The position numbers and the translations under genes are program-made. This document shows positions 11,621 to 25,179 of a stretch of DNA of 64,000 nt, piece after piece (the stretch's first letter is position 1; the number at the start of each line of letters is the position of its first letter). The notes under the pieces were generated by a model. That model was not told where the DNA came from. It did not search any database and saw only the letters and a list, made by a program, of their open reading frames with translations. The stretch is from Doris montereyensis (taxonomy: Eukaryota > Mollusca > Gastropoda > Nudibranchia > Dorididae), in NCBI GenBank assembly GCA_037039925.1, contig JAXRKP010000079.1, positions 442,927 through 506,926 on the forward strand, read 5' to 3'.

Positions 11621-13150
11621 AACTTGTCAAAACAATAGCGATAGCTGACTTCTTGTGAAATTAATAATACCTGGTCAGTGAATACACTTACTAAAATCCC
11701 AAGAGTTTAAATGTCACATATAAACTAAACTGAACTCTTTCTGTGAATTTGTTATGTTATTGTATTCCATAGACATACTATAAACAAATGAACACAAAGT
11801 GGAAAAGTACATTATATTCTAAAGTTCTAACTTGTACCAGAACCCACCTACTTATATGGTCACAGATAAGTTGCTTAGCAACCGAAGACCGTTCCTTCAA
11901 CTTCATTGTGGAGATAGCTTTATTGTCGCTAAAACCTCTCTGCACACCTGCCTAACTATGCAGTACATTCTTGATAAGTCACATATCCTTAAAAACGAAT
12001 TTCCTTTAAGGCATTTGCCCAGAAATCATTAAGACACATCTCGTTGGAAAAACTGAGACCTTGTTAAATGGCATAGTCTCTGCTTGCGCTGTACTTATTG
12101 ACCAGTGTATCATACAGGCTGAAAGAAATATTTACATGTTGACAATTACACAAATATTAAAACAGAACAAAACAAATCCATTTATCTTTAAAGGACAAAA
12201 AAAATACCATGCCTTGAACATGACATGAATGTACAAGGACAGCTCCTAATTTTAAAAAAACATTTAATATTAATTTAAACACTTAGTGTCTGTGTTAAAT
12301 AGCCAATATTCCTTGGCTGAAGAAAAGTAGATAAAATTATAGGATTCAAACGTGCAACCTCAGCCATGCGATACTGTATACATACAGGTAGTGGTACTTG
12401 GTCTCACCCAGTGACATGTTGGAAATGTCCGTACTATTGGGAAGCAAGAGCTGTGAACATTGAGATCATAGAAGAACAACTCCAAGAAGTCAAGCAAAAT
12501 TTTGGTAGTATGACTGAAGTGAAAAATTTGCCTTCAAATATCAAAGTTATATTATTTATAACAATTTACATTCTGAGATTTTATAAAACTATAGATTAAG
12601 TCCGTTCAAACACTACATGATAATGATATAAAAATGCAGTTATTTATTCTCACCTTTAATGTTTGCACAAAATCCTCACAACTGTGGTAGGAATAATGCG
12701 ACTTCATCACCTTCAGGGTACATGTAATCTCCGTCTCTGCCTTCTTGCCATCAAATAATTCATCAACAGACGGTTGCACCCTGCAGTGTTGAAGAAATGA
12801 GTTACTTTGATATCCTTTTGAATATTTCCAAGTTCAAAGGTTTAATTTAATACACGATTTTTAATATTAGGTTCTTATTTACACAATTGACAATGACATA
12901 CAGCAAGAGAGGTGTTCTACATTTAAAACATACAAAAATATAGCCAAGATATTCACCTTCACTGTGAAGTTTGGGGGAACACTCCATATTACAAGGCCAA
13001 TTTTCAATCATTCTTTGCTGTACATTTTATAGAAGGAAAGATTGCCTCACTAGGAAAATCACCAACCTGAAGGAAAGATGACAGGGGAAAATAGTTAAAA
13101 TTATTTTATCTCCATGTCACCTTATAGCCAGCACATGAGGGGGAAAAAAG
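11621..13150 (-). pseudogene. Cassette copy 2
   Basis: Block A is at 11848-12118 with a good acceptor (TATTTCTTTCAG) and a GTGGGT donor, but has in-frame stops after the TYAI region and a frame change near 12000. Block B is at 12654-12780 with an intact CTGCAG acceptor and AAAG/GTGA donor context. The intervening region has lost the conserved short frame seen in copies 1, 3 and 4. Confidence 0.6.
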
Positions 13151-15178
13151 ACAGCATAAAGCTGTAACTTAGAAAATATTTAGATGTTAACAATTACACA
13201 AATATTAAAACATAACAAGAGAAATCCTTTGAGTGACAAAAAATTCTGTGTCTTCAACATGACATGAATGTACAAAGACGCTTCTAAAACTTAAAAAAAA
13301 CATATTTAATATCCATTTAAACACTTAATGATAATAATAATAATAATTAATAATACAAAATTTATATAGTGCCCCCATCCATGAGAGGCATGATCAGTTA
13401 CGCTTTACATAAGCCAAGACATATGTCATAAAATATGTTACATTTGATAATGTAATCAATATTATTTAAGATCAAAATAAAATCATGACATCTCCATACA
13501 TGAAGAATGTTACAATTAAAATTAACAGTATCTAAATGATGATATGTACTAAATACAAGATGGCCTTATACACGCCTGCGCGCGCACACCCACACACGTT
13601 AGAGGTGCCAACCCCTCGCATCCCATGATAGGTCTAGATGTCAGTTTTAAAAGTCTCCGTTTATAACAGTATAATAATAGTTAAAGAAGTCAAACTAAGA
13701 GATCTAAGAATAATAACATATACATCAGTATTAAAGATACCATACATCAATAAAACACCAAACCCTTAACACAAGTTTTAGAAAATGTCAATAAGTTCAA
13801 TATTATGAGAGTCGAAGAACTCATGCTTTAAGCGATTGTTTAAAGGAAGGAAGAGTTGTACAATTTCTAGTTTTGACTGACAAAGAAAGCCACATAGCTG
13901 GGGCCTTAAAGGTGAAAGAATGTTCGAGAAATTGTCCTAGGGACACTTCTTTAGTTGCAAAGACTGATGATCTAAGCGGACGATTGGGGTGGTGAACATT
14001 CAGGAGATATTTTAGATAGTCAGGGGCAGTGTCATGAATGCAGTTGACTAGCTCATTTAATATAAGGTCCTTTCCCTTTTTTCTAAATGTTATCAATTTT
14101 GTCTTATCATTGTTGAATTTCAGTTCGTTTTCTGTCATCCAGATGATGGCTGTTTCTTTAGTTGTTGGGTAATTGTTCACACTGAGTGGGGTGTAGAGTT
14201 GCGTGTCGTCAGCATAAAAATGATGATCAATGTTGTGGGATGCGATGATGTAACTGAGGTGTAGTGTATAATGTAAAGAGAAACGGAGCAAAGATTGATC
14301 CCTTACTCTCTGTTGTAAATAGCCAAAATTCTTTCGACTAATATGATTAAAAATAAATAAGACAAAACCATAGAATTCAGACTGACGACTTCACCCATGT
14401 GATACTGTATACAGACAGGTAGTGGTACTTGGTCTCACCCAGTAACATGTTGGAAATGTTCGCACTATACGGAAGCATGAGCTGTCAACATTCAGATTAC
14501 AGAAGAACAACTCCAAGAAATCAAGCAAAATGCTACTCTTTTGGTAGGATGACTGAAGTACAAAGTTTGCCTTCAAAATTATATCATTTCTAGCAATTAA
14601 ACGTGATGTTAACATCTTGAGATTTTATGAAACTACAGATTAAATCCGCTTGCTCACTAGATGATCTAAAAATGCAGTTATTTAATCCCACCTTCAATGT
14701 TTGTACAAAGTCCACAGAACTGTGGTAGGAATAATTTGACTTTATCACCTTCAGGGTGCATACTATCTTCCGTCTCTCTGCCTCCTTGCCATCAAGGAAT
14801 TCTTCAACCGACGGGTGTACCATGCAGTATATTGAAGAAATTAAATGAGTTACTTTGATATCCTTTTGAATATGTCCATGTTCAAAGGCAACATTTATTA
14901 CACAATTTTTAATATTAAGTTCTTATTGAAAGAATTGACAATCACAAATATAGCCAAGATATTTACCTTCACTGTGAAATTTAGGGGGAAATTCCATATC
15001 ACAAGGTCAACTTTCAATCAAGATCATTCTTTGCTGTACATTTTATAGAAGGAAAGATTCCCTCAATAGGAAAACCACCAACCTGAAGGAAAGATGGTGC
15101 GGAAGAATAGTTAGAAATATATTACTTTCATGTCACCTTATAGCCAACACATGAGGGGGAAAATACAGCATAAAGCTG
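13151..15178 (-). pseudogene. Cassette copy 3 (block A deleted, LINE inserted)
   Basis: The join near 13170 (GTAACTT followed by AGAAAATATTTAG) skips the block A region found in the other copies, a deletion of roughly 500 bp. A ~1-kb LINE occupies 13328-14305. Block B is at 14692-14821; its acceptor reads TGCATG where others have TGCAG, so splicing there would fail. Confidence 0.6.
13328..14305 (-). mobile_element. 5'-truncated L2/CR1-type LINE inserted in cassette copy 3
   Basis: On the minus strand 14291-13821 encodes the end of a reverse transcriptase: the catalytic box FYADDTQLY is intact, followed by KFNNDKTKLI and a C-terminal FKAPAMWLSLS region. About one third of the expected thumb segment is missing between the KDLILNEL and NCIHDTAPDYL parts. 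Then come ~450 bp of 3' UTR and a GGGGGCACTATATAAATTT-like end with an ATT-repeat tail (13328-13352). The empty site in other copies reads AACACTTAGTCTCTG; here CTTA flanks both ends (13324-13327, 14302-14305), fitting a short target duplication. Confidence 0.75.
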
Positions 15179-16812
15179 TAACTTGTCAAAACAATAGCTA
15201 TAGCTGACTTCTAGTGAAATTAATAATACCCGGTCAATGAACACGCTTCCTAAAATCTTTCAAATTTAACACAGATGGTAAGAACACACATATGTATTCG
15301 CATCCCAAGAGTTTAACTGTCACATATAAACTAAACTGAACTCTTTCTGTGAATTTGTTATGTTATTGTATTCCATAGACATACCATAAACAAATGAACG
15401 CAAAGGAGAAAAGTACATTATATTCCAAAGCTCTAACATTTACCACAACCTACCTTCTTCATATGGTCACAGATAAGTTGCCCAGCTACTAAAGTCTGCT
15501 CCTTCAAGTCAAGTTCATTGTGGAGATGGTTTTGTTGTCGTTAAAGTCTCTCCACACTTGCCTGACCATGCAGTACATTCTTGATAACAAGCCACACGTC
15601 CTTAATACGCACATCTCGTCCTTAATACGCACATCTCGTCCTTAATACGCACATCTCGTCCTTAATACGCACATCTCGTCCTTAATACGCACATCTCGTC
15701 CTTAATACGCACATCTCGTCCTTAATACGCACATCTCGTCCTTAATACGCACATCTCGTTGGAAAAACTGAGACCTTGTTCAATGGCATGGTCCCTGGTT
15801 GCCCTGTACTTATTGACCAGTAATATCACACAGGCTGAAAGAAATATTTGCATGTTGACAATTACACAAATATTAAAACAGAACAAAACAAATCCATTTA
15901 TCTTTAAATGAGAAAAACAATCATATGGGTTCAACAGGACATGGATGTACAAGGACAGCTCCTAAAACTTTAAAACACATATTTAATATTTATGTCAATA
16001 ACTAGTCTCTGCTGTAAATAGCCAAAATTCTTTGACTGATATGACTGAAACACATGAAACACGTGCGACTTCAGCCATGCGATACCGTATACAGACAGGT
16101 AGTGGTACTTGGTCTCATCCAGTAACATGTTGGAAATGTCCGTACTAGTGGGAAACATGAGCTGTGAACATTAAGATGACAGAAGAATAACTCTAAAAAA
16201 TCAAACAAAATACTACTCTTTTGGTAGGATGACTGAAGTACTAAGTTTGACTTCAAAGTTATATTATTATTATGTGTAGCAATTCAACATGATGTTAACC
16301 TGAGATTTTATAAAACTACACATTAAGTCCACTTCAACATTAAATGACAATGATTTATAACAAAGCAGTTATTTAATGTCACCTTTAATGTTTGCACAAA
16401 GTCCTCACAACTGCTGTGGTAGGAATTATGTGACTTTATCACCTTCAGGGTACATGTAATCTCCCGTCTCTGTGCCTCCTTGCCATCAAGGGATTTATCA
16501 ACGGACGGTTGCACCCTGCAGTATATTGAAGAAATCAAATGAGTTACTTTGACATCATTTGAATATGTCCAAGTTCAAAGGCTATATTCAATACACTATT
16601 TTTAATATTGGGCTTTTATTTACAGATTTGACAATGACATGTAGCGAGAGGCGTTCTACATTTAAAACATACAAAAATAAAGCCAAGATATTGTCCTTCA
16701 CTGTGATGTTTGGGTGGAAAATCACTAACCTGAAGTAAAGATGGCGGGAGAAAAATTAGAAATATTTTATCTCCATGTCACCTTATAGCCTACACATGAG
16801 GGGGAAAAAGGC
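15179..16812 (-). pseudogene. Cassette copy 4 (with internal 20-bp array)
   Basis: Block A runs about 15454-15834; its donor context GAAGAAG/GTAGGT is the best of the set, but the exon is interrupted by eight copies of a 20-bp unit (15601-15760). Block B is at 16383-16515 with CTGCAG acceptor and AAAG/GTGACA donor, and is open throughout (RVQPSVDKSLDGKEAQR ... DFVQTLK). This is the best-preserved block B. Confidence 0.6.
15601..15760. repeat. 20-bp minisatellite, 8 copies, inside block A
   Basis: Eight tandem, nearly identical units CTTAATACGCACATCTCGTC; the last ends CTCGTT, which continues into normal block A sequence. The unit is itself block A sequence (CACATCTCGTT is in every copy). Twenty is not a multiple of three, so the expansion breaks the reading frame. 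Confidence 0.95.
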
Positions 16813-18380
16813 AATAGCGATAGCTGACTTCTTGTAAAATTAATAATAGCTGGTCAATGAACATGCTTCATGAAATCCTTCAAATTTAACACAGAGGGTA
16901 AGAACACACATAACTATTCGTATCACAAGAGTTTAATTGTCACATACAAACCAAAATTTCTGTGAATTTGTTATGTTATTTTTTTCTACAGACATACCAT
17001 AAACAAATAAATACAAAGGGGAAAAGTGCATTATATTCCAAAGTTCTTAGTTGTACCACAACCCACCTACTTTATATGGTCACAGATAAGTTGCTGAGTG
17101 ACCAAGGTCCGTTCCTTCAAGTTCATTGTGGAGATGGCTTTATTATCGCTTAAGTTTCTCTGCACACTGCCTGACCATGCAGTACATTCTTGATGACAAG
17201 CCACACGTCCTTAAAAGGAACTTCCTTTAAAGCATTTGCCTAGAAATTATCAAGGCACATCTCGTTGAAAAACGGAGACCTTCCTCAATGGCATGGTCTC
17301 TGGTTGCCCTGTAGTTAGTGACCAGTGTATCATACAGGCTGAAAGAAATACTTAGACGTTAACAATTACAAATATTAAAACATAACAAAAGAAATCCATT
17401 TATCTTTGAGTGAGAACTATAAATCTTATGTGTTCAACATGACATGAATGTACAAGGACAGCTAAAAAACCCCAACAAAAAACAAACTATTTAAACACTT
17501 AGTCTCTGCTGTAAATAGCCAACATTCCTTGACTTTTATTGAAAAAAATAAGACAAAACCATAGGATTTAGATTGGCGACTTCAGCCACGCTTCTACCGT
17601 ATACTAGTGGGAAACATGAGCTGTGAACATTAAGATGACAGAAGAACAACTCTAAGAAATCAAGCAAAATACTACTCTTTTGGTAGGATGACTGAAGTAC
17701 TAAGTTTGACTTCAAAGTTATATTATTATTATGTCGAGCAATTAAACGTGTTAACATTCTGAGATTTTATAAAACTGTAAATTAAGTCCTCTTGAACACT
17801 AAATGATAATGATATAAAAATGACATTTAATCTCACCTTTAATGTTTTGCAACAAAGTCCTCACAACTGCTGTGGTAGGAATGATATGACTTTACCACCT
17901 TCAGGGTACATATAATCTCCCGTCTCTGTGCCTCCTTGCCATCAATGGATTTATCAACGGACGGTTGCACCCTGCAGTATGTTGAAGAAATGAAATGAGT
18001 TACTTTGATATCATTTGAATATGTCCAAGTTCAAAGGCTACATATAACACTAGAGCCAATCCATATTTCTCATTCTCTGTATAAAAAAAAATGGACATGT
18101 TATGTAGTCCGTTCAAGAACTAACAATCTCATGCTAGAGGCGTTCTTCATTTAGAAAATAAAAAAAATATAACCAAGATATTTACCTTCACTGTGAAATT
18201 TGGGAGACAATTCCATATGACAAGGCCAACTTTCAATGTAAGTCCTTCTTTACTGTATACTTGATAGAAGGAAATATTCCATCAATAGGAATGCCACCAA
18301 CCTGAAGTAAAGATGGCAGGGGGGGGGGGAAGTTAGAAATCTTGTATCACTATATCACCTGAAATCCAATACATGAAGGG
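16813..18380 (-). pseudogene. Cassette copy 5
   Basis: Block A is at 17067-17338 with acceptor intact and several stops. Block B is at 17837-17971 and has an extra base near its 3' splice-donor end (TTTTGCAACAAAG), shifting the frame. The TAGTGGTACTTGG block is deleted near 17595. Similarity to the other copies stops near 18380. Confidence 0.6.
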
Positions 18381-19050
18381 GAAAAAGACATGCATTCATA
18401 ATTTGTATGCATTGGTCTATCACATTATCAATTTCTATTAATAGATATATGATTTTATGACTATATCAAAGCAACATGTGCCCTTTTCCAGAGAACTCAT
18501 AATACCTGGAATACAAAATATCTGAAATCATACAAATCAAACCTACGACAGCAAGACTTGTACAATTAACTCCAAAGCTATTATTTTCTAATCAGAAAAT
18601 ATTTCAAAAGAGTATCATAAGAGGATGTCTGTAAGATGGTAACCAGGAGGAGGTATATGCAGGCCTGTCTAGACCCACCATTCCCGGCAAATGCCGTGCA
18701 TAGTGCTGAGGTGTGTAGCAAGCAAACGGGAAATATCGGGCGTATCCCTTAACGGAATGCTTTAACAAACCAGCATTTAACGGCCATAGCCTTACCAGGG
18801 TTAAGAATTGAAATGCCGTTTGACTCGGAAATGAATGTAACTAAACACAAAAGTAGTTATGTGGTGTTTAATTCGTTTGTCAAAAAGTGTTAACTATGAT
18901 AATATTTTTTATTGAGCATTAATGAAAATGTGGCGAGGTAGTCCTTGTGTCACCGGGACATCAATTGTTAAGGAAATTGCCTTGAATAATATTTAAAGCC
19001 CCAAAGGAACAAAGACAAGACACATACAAGAAATAGACAGGGGGAAAAAG
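18381..19050. other. Unassigned sequence
   Basis: No gene recognised. The stretch 18660-18850 is more GC-rich than its surroundings and non-repetitive in this window; I could not assign it. Confidence 0.4.
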
Positions 19051-19215
19051 GAGTGAAATTAGCTCAGTTGATAACACGCTTTATTTATATCGAGGTAATG
19101 GGTACCGATGCAAAGGTTTCGATCCCCGTGGCGGCCTTGTCATTGAATCGTATTTGTTCCTATGGGGCTTGAAATAGGATTCAATGTCATTTCTTTACCT
19201 TTCCACATGCCCCTT
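19051..19215 (+). mobile_element. SINE-C copy 1 (tRNA-derived head)
   Basis: AATTAGCTCAGTTGATAAC resembles a polymerase III A box and GGTTTCGATCCCC a B box with one extra T, about 50 bp apart. The block GGTAATGGGTACCGATGCAAAGG recurs as GGCGATGGGTACCGATGCAAAGG at 50673 and, diverged, at 51835. The tail has CAATGTCATTTCTTTACC, matching the tail of the other copies. It is not a functional tRNA: no cloverleaf with a 7-bp acceptor stem closes. Confidence 0.55.
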
Positions 19216-20330
19216 GCCTCACTGTTTGTCTTTACAATTGTTGAGGAGTACCTTTATATCTAGTGCTGTGAAAAGGTGTTCACACTTACACAGCCACTTA
19301 TTCCATCTTCTTTGACTGGAAAAGACCGCCACTTTTAAAATTAGGTTGGTTGGACTACTTTCGATTAAATTCAATAAAACTTTATTGTCCTCATAAAGAT
19401 ACATCTTCTAGATTTAGATCTGGATTTATACGTTGAAGTACCTTGCGGCATAAATTCAACGTGGAGAGACTAATTCATCTAATGACCTGGTGTGTAGAAG
19501 CAGCACACAGTCATCGCATGTCATCCAGATGGTTCCAGTCTGTTGATTTAGGGGGAAATGAGTTGTTTTTTTAAAGACGTCCCTAGTACACTGGAAATGT
19601 TGGAAACATTTTGAATAGGTTTCTAAAACAAAACAAAAATACTGTGAAAGTCGGTAAACTTTTTGATAACTAGGGCGAAACGGAAATAAGTAGTCTGGGG
19701 GGGGGGTGGCAGTGCTGGTACCACTCCCCCTACAACTTCAGTCCCCCTAGCACCTTATATAAAAATACCAGCCGATTGGCCTTTCTTCGGTCCCAAATGG
19801 ATGGTAAGTTTTTTTTTAGCATTCTTGGGATCTTCGTTCGCAACGATCTATAAAATACACATTATTTACATTGGAATAAAGAATTAACTTTATTATAGAA
19901 ATAGATAATAGTTAATTAATTAAAATTAGAATGCATGATATTTAAGGAAAGGAAAACAATTCTTATTCTACATGTGATTCACTTCAGAGAATAAGAAAAG
20001 TAATCTTCGTCGCCCTTTGTTCTTTATCAATACACAAACGATGTAATAGTGTACAAGACTGATTTCGAGGCTTGAATAACGTTGTTGAGAGTACGAGGCC
20101 TGTTGGTAAACTGTTTTTTTTTACACAATGTCTCTCTCTCCCTCCGTCTGTCAGTATCACTGCATGTGCCATACATCTCACAACATACATAGTGAACAGT
20201 GTTAGAACGTGCTCATATACAATTTTTTCAGGGTTTCTCCTCTTACTCTGTGATTCATGCAACGACACAAACACACAAACACACATACGTATACACAGGC
20301 ACACACACACACACTAACTACACTACACTA
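19216..20330. other. Unassigned sequence
   Basis: No gene recognised. Includes a G run at 19698-19706 and a short CA-rich stretch at 20268-20315. Confidence 0.4.
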
Positions 20331-20436
20331 CACCTTGATTGGGATCCAACTTTGGAACTCATCTGGATATCATCGCCAATTAATAATAATCTCATACACC
20401 GGAAGGTAGAATGGGAACTGCTAAAGAAAAAAAGAA
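20331..20436 (+). mobile_element. 3' end of an RTE-type LINE (plus)
   Basis: The stretch GGAAGGTAGAATGGGAACTG then CTAAAGAAAAAAAG matches the extreme 3' end of the RTE-type element at 55488-58830 (there on the minus strand, KVEWELIKKERKK in one frame; here KVEWELLKKKRKK). Only the last ~100 bp of the element is present, joined directly to the AAT microsatellite. Confidence 0.65.
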
Positions 20437-20700
<264 letters not shown>

Positions 20701-20817
20701 ATATTCATCATTAAAATTGCTAAACATTAATGAAGCAATATAATAAGCCGTGAATATTAGTATGACAAATACATCACAGAAATGTGTAACAGATACAACC
20801 TAATTCGAGCCCTCCCA

Positions 20818-23800
20818 CACTTCCCCTCCACACACACACCCGACACATCCCAACCGATTCCCACACACACACCCGACACATCCCAACCGATCCACACACA
20901 CACCCGACACATCCCAACCGATCCACACACACACCCGACACATCCCAACCGATCCACACACACACCCGACACATCCCAACCGATCCACACACACACCCGA
21001 CACATCCCAACCGATCCACACACATACCCGACACATCCCAACCGATCCACACACACACCCGACACATCCCAACCGATCCACACACACACTCGACACATCC
21101 AAACCGATCCACACACACACACTCGACACATCCCAACCGATCCCCCTCACACACACACCCGACACTTCCCAACCAATCCCCCCACACACACCCGACACTT
21201 CCCAACCGATCTCCACACACATACACACCCTACACATCCCAACCGACCCCCCCACACACACACCCGACACATCCCAACCACTCCTCACACACACACCCGA
21301 CACATCCCAACCAATCCCCTCTCTCACACACACACACCCGACACATCCCAACCACTCCTCACACACACACACCCGACACATCCCAACCAACCAATCCCCT
21401 CTCTCACACACACACACCCGACACATCCCAACCAATCCCCTCTCACACACACACACCCTACACATCCCAACCAATCCCCTCTCACACACACACACCCTAC
21501 ACATCCCAACCACTCCTCACACACACACAACCTACACATCCCAACCACTCCTCACACATCCTACACATCCAACCACTCCTCACACACACATCCTACACAT
21601 CCCAACCACTCCTCACACACACACACCCTACACATTCCAACCAATCCCCCCCAACACACACACACCGACACATACCAACCGATCCCCACACACACACCCG
21701 ACACATCTCAACCAATCCCCCCACACACACACCCGACACATCCCAACTGATCCCCATACACACACACACCCGACACATCCCAACCAATCCCCCCCCCACA
21801 CACACATAGCCAATACATCCAAACCGATCTCCCGACACACACACACACACACACCAGACACATCCCATCCGATCCCAACACACACACACACACAAGCCCG
21901 ACACATCCCAACCGGTCCCCACAAAATCACACACACCCGACACATCCCAGCCGACCCCCCCCCCCCACACACACCCGACAAATCCCAAAAGATCGCCCCC
22001 CAACATACACCCGACACACCCCAACCGATCCCCCCACACACACCCGACACATCCCAACCGTTCCCCCCACACACACCCGACACACCCCAACCGACCCTCC
22101 CCCCCCACACACACCCGACATATCTCAGCAGATCCCCACACACACACACCCGACACATCCCAACCGATCCCCCCCCCCCCACACACCCGACACATCCCAA
22201 CCGCTCCCCCGCACACACAAACCCAACACATCCCAACTGACCCCCAAACAAACACACGCCCGATACATTCCAACTGATTCCCCCATACACACACACCCGA
22301 CACATCCCAACCGAGCCCCCACACACCCCACAGATCCCAGTCGATCCTCACACACACATACACACACACCCAACACATCCCAACCGATCCCCACACAAAC
22401 ACACCCAACACATCCCAAACGATCCCCACATAAACACCCGACACATCCCAAACGATCCCCCCACACACACAAACCCGACACATCCCAACCAATCCCCCAA
22501 CACACACAAACACACACACACACACGACACAGTCCAACCAATCCCCCCACACACACACCCGACACATCCCAACTGACCCCCTCCCCACACGCACACCCGA
22601 CACATCCCAACCGATCCACCCCCACACACACACACTCGACATATCCCAACCAATCCCCTTCACACACACACACAAACCCAATACATCCCAACCGATCCCC
22701 CACACAAACACACCAGACACATCCCAGCCGATCTCAACACACACACACACACACACCAGACACATCCCAGCCGATCCCAACACACACACACACACCCGAC
22801 ACATCCCAACTGATCCCCAAACAAACATACACACCCGACACATCCGAACCGATCCCCCCCCCACACACACACCCGTCAAATCCCAACAGATTCCCCCCCC
22901 CACACACACCCGACACACCCCAACCGATCCCCCCTTCCATACACACACCTGACAAATCCGAACCGATCCCCCCACACACACACCCGAAACATCCCAACCG
23001 ACCCCCTCCCCCACACACACGCACCCGATACATTCCAACTGACCCCCCCACACACACACCCGACACATCCCAAGCCCCCCCCCACACACACACACCCGAC
23101 ACATCCCAACCGACCCCCCACTCACACACACACCCGACACATCCCAACCCCCTCCCCCGCACACACAAACCCGACACATCCCAACCAACCCCCACACAAA
23201 CACACACTCGATACATTCCACTGATCCCCCCCCCCCACACACACACCCGACACATCCCAACCGACCCCACCCCACACATACTCCCGATAGATCCCAGCCG
23301 ATCCCCACACATACATACACACACCCGACACATCCCAACCGATCCCCACACACACACACACCCGACACATCCCAACCGATCCCCACACACACATACCCGA
23401 CACATCCCAAACGATCCCCCAACACACACACACGACACATTCCAACCAATCCCCACTCACACACACACACGACACATTCCAACCAATCCCCACACACACA
23501 CACCCGACACATCCCAACCGATCCTCACACACACACGAACCCGACACATCCCAACCAATCCCCCAACACACACACACACGACACATTCCAACCAATCCCC
23601 ACTCACACACACACACACGCACCGGACACATCCCAACCAAACCCCCCCCCACACACACCCGACACATCCCGACCAATCCCCCCACACACACCTGACACAT
23701 CCCAATCGATTCCCACACCCACACACACACACACACACACCCGACACATCCCAACCGATCCCCCCACACACCCGAAACATCACAACCGATCCCCACGCAC

Positions 23801-24830
23801 ACACAAACTCCCGACACATCCCAACCAATCCCCCCACACACACACACCCGACAAATCCCAACCGATCCCCCACACACGCACACCCGACACATCCCAAACA
23901 ACCCCCCCCACACACACACATATCCGACACATCCCAAAAGATTTCCCCCACACATAGACACACACACACACACCTGACACATCCCAATCAATCCCTACAC
24001 ACACACACACACCCTGACACATCCCAATCAATCCCTACACAAACACACTCGACACATCCCAACCAACCCACCCCCCACACACACACCCGACACATCTAAA
24101 CCGAACCCCCACACACACACCCGACACATCCAAAACCGACCCCCCCACACACACACCCGGCACATCCCAACCGATCCCCCTCACACACACACACACCCGA
24201 CACATCCCAACCGAACCCCTCACACACACACACCCGACACATCCCAACCGATCCCCCTCACACACACACACACCCGACACATCCCAACCGATCCCCACAC
24301 ACACTCGACACATCCCAACCGACCCCCCTCACACACACACACACACCCGACACATCCCAACCGATCCCCCCCCCACACACACACCTGACACATCCCAACC
24401 GATCCCACACACACTTGACACATCTCAACCGATCCCACACACACCCGACACATCCCAACCGACCCTCCCCCCCCCACACACTCGACACATCCCAACCGAC
24501 CCCTCTCCCCACACACACACACTCGACACAACCCAACCGACCCCTCCCCCCACACACACACACTCGACACATCCCAACCGACCCCTCCCCCACACACACA
24601 CACACCCGACACATCCCAACCGACCCCCCACACACACCCCGACACATTCCAACCAATCCCAACACACACACACATCCGACACATCCCAACCAATCCCCCC
24701 CCCCCCCCCCCCACACACACCCGACACATCCCAGCCACTCCTCACACACATACACACAACCTACACATCCCAACCGATCCCCACACATACACCCGACACA
24801 TCCCAACCAATCCCTTCCCCCCCCCCCAGA
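20818..24830. repeat. 4-kb C-rich minisatellite, ~30-bp unit
   Basis: About 130 imperfect copies of a unit made of a CA run, CCCGACACATCCCAACC and GATCCC with variable C and CA tracts; length varies from about 28 to 45 bp. The minus strand is G/T-rich with repeated GGG and GGGG runs. The long open frames here (up to 639 codons on minus) follow from the repeat composition and lack protein features. Copies near 20840-21110 are the most homogeneous; those from 21780 on vary in C-run length. Confidence 0.97.
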
Positions 24831-25179
24831 CACAATAATATAACTGACGAATAGAACATATACAATAGGTGTGTATTGACACGAAAAGATCTCAGTTTTC
24901 TCATGCAAAAAAACTGTGTTCGTTTTTTTCATGATGTTGTCTATGTTCTCAGTCCAACTCAGTATGTTATCAATAATAAATACTTATAGCGTTATGCACG
25001 CTCAATTTCTATACCTTTTATGGTGACTGGGGAGGGTTCACTTTTGAGTACATGGTTTGTTTTGTTTTTGTTTTTGTTTTGTTTTTGTTTTGTTTTTTGT
25101 TTGTTTTGTTTTCGGGTTGTTTTTTTTTTTGGGGGTGGGGGGGTGGTTATTTGATTTACCCACATCTACAACTAAGATG
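24831..25179. repeat. Unassigned sequence with GTTTT-rich stretch
   Basis: 25053-25115 is an imperfect (GTTTT)n run followed by T and G homopolymers (25118-25145). The rest has no recognisable feature. Confidence 0.6.

Larger units (their letters stand above)
9950..18380 (-). repeat. Five-copy tandem array of a ~1.6-kb exon-bearing cassette
   Basis: Five direct copies share the same ordered landmarks: a GTGAATTTGTTATGTTATTGT block (10058, 11742, 15350, 16960), exon-like block A on the minus strand, a TAGTGGTACTTGGTCTCA block (about 10600, 12390, 14422, 16101; lost in copy 5), exon-like block B on the minus strand, and a CACCAACCTGAAG block. Block A has a polypyrimidine-AG acceptor and a GT donor. 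Read minus it gives LYDTLVNKY, NEMCLDDFWANALKEV and NLKERTLV, resembling the C-terminal dimerisation region (hATC-like) of hAT-type proteins; this identification is tentative. Block B gives LDGKEAQRREITCTLKV and DFVQTLK and is not recognised. Most copies carry stops or frameshifts, so this looks like an amplified pseudogene segment or a degenerate multi-exon gene. Dividing points between copies are approximate. Confidence 0.8.

Noticed and set aside
19051..19140. tRNA gene
   Set aside because: A and B boxes are tRNA-like but the acceptor and anticodon stems do not fold, and the sequence belongs to a dispersed family (SINE-C).
20782..24738. Long open reading frames (up to 639 codons on minus, 322 on plus) in the C-rich array
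   Set aside because: They exist in several frames on both strands and are pure translations of the repeat unit; no domain, no start context, no codon bias.
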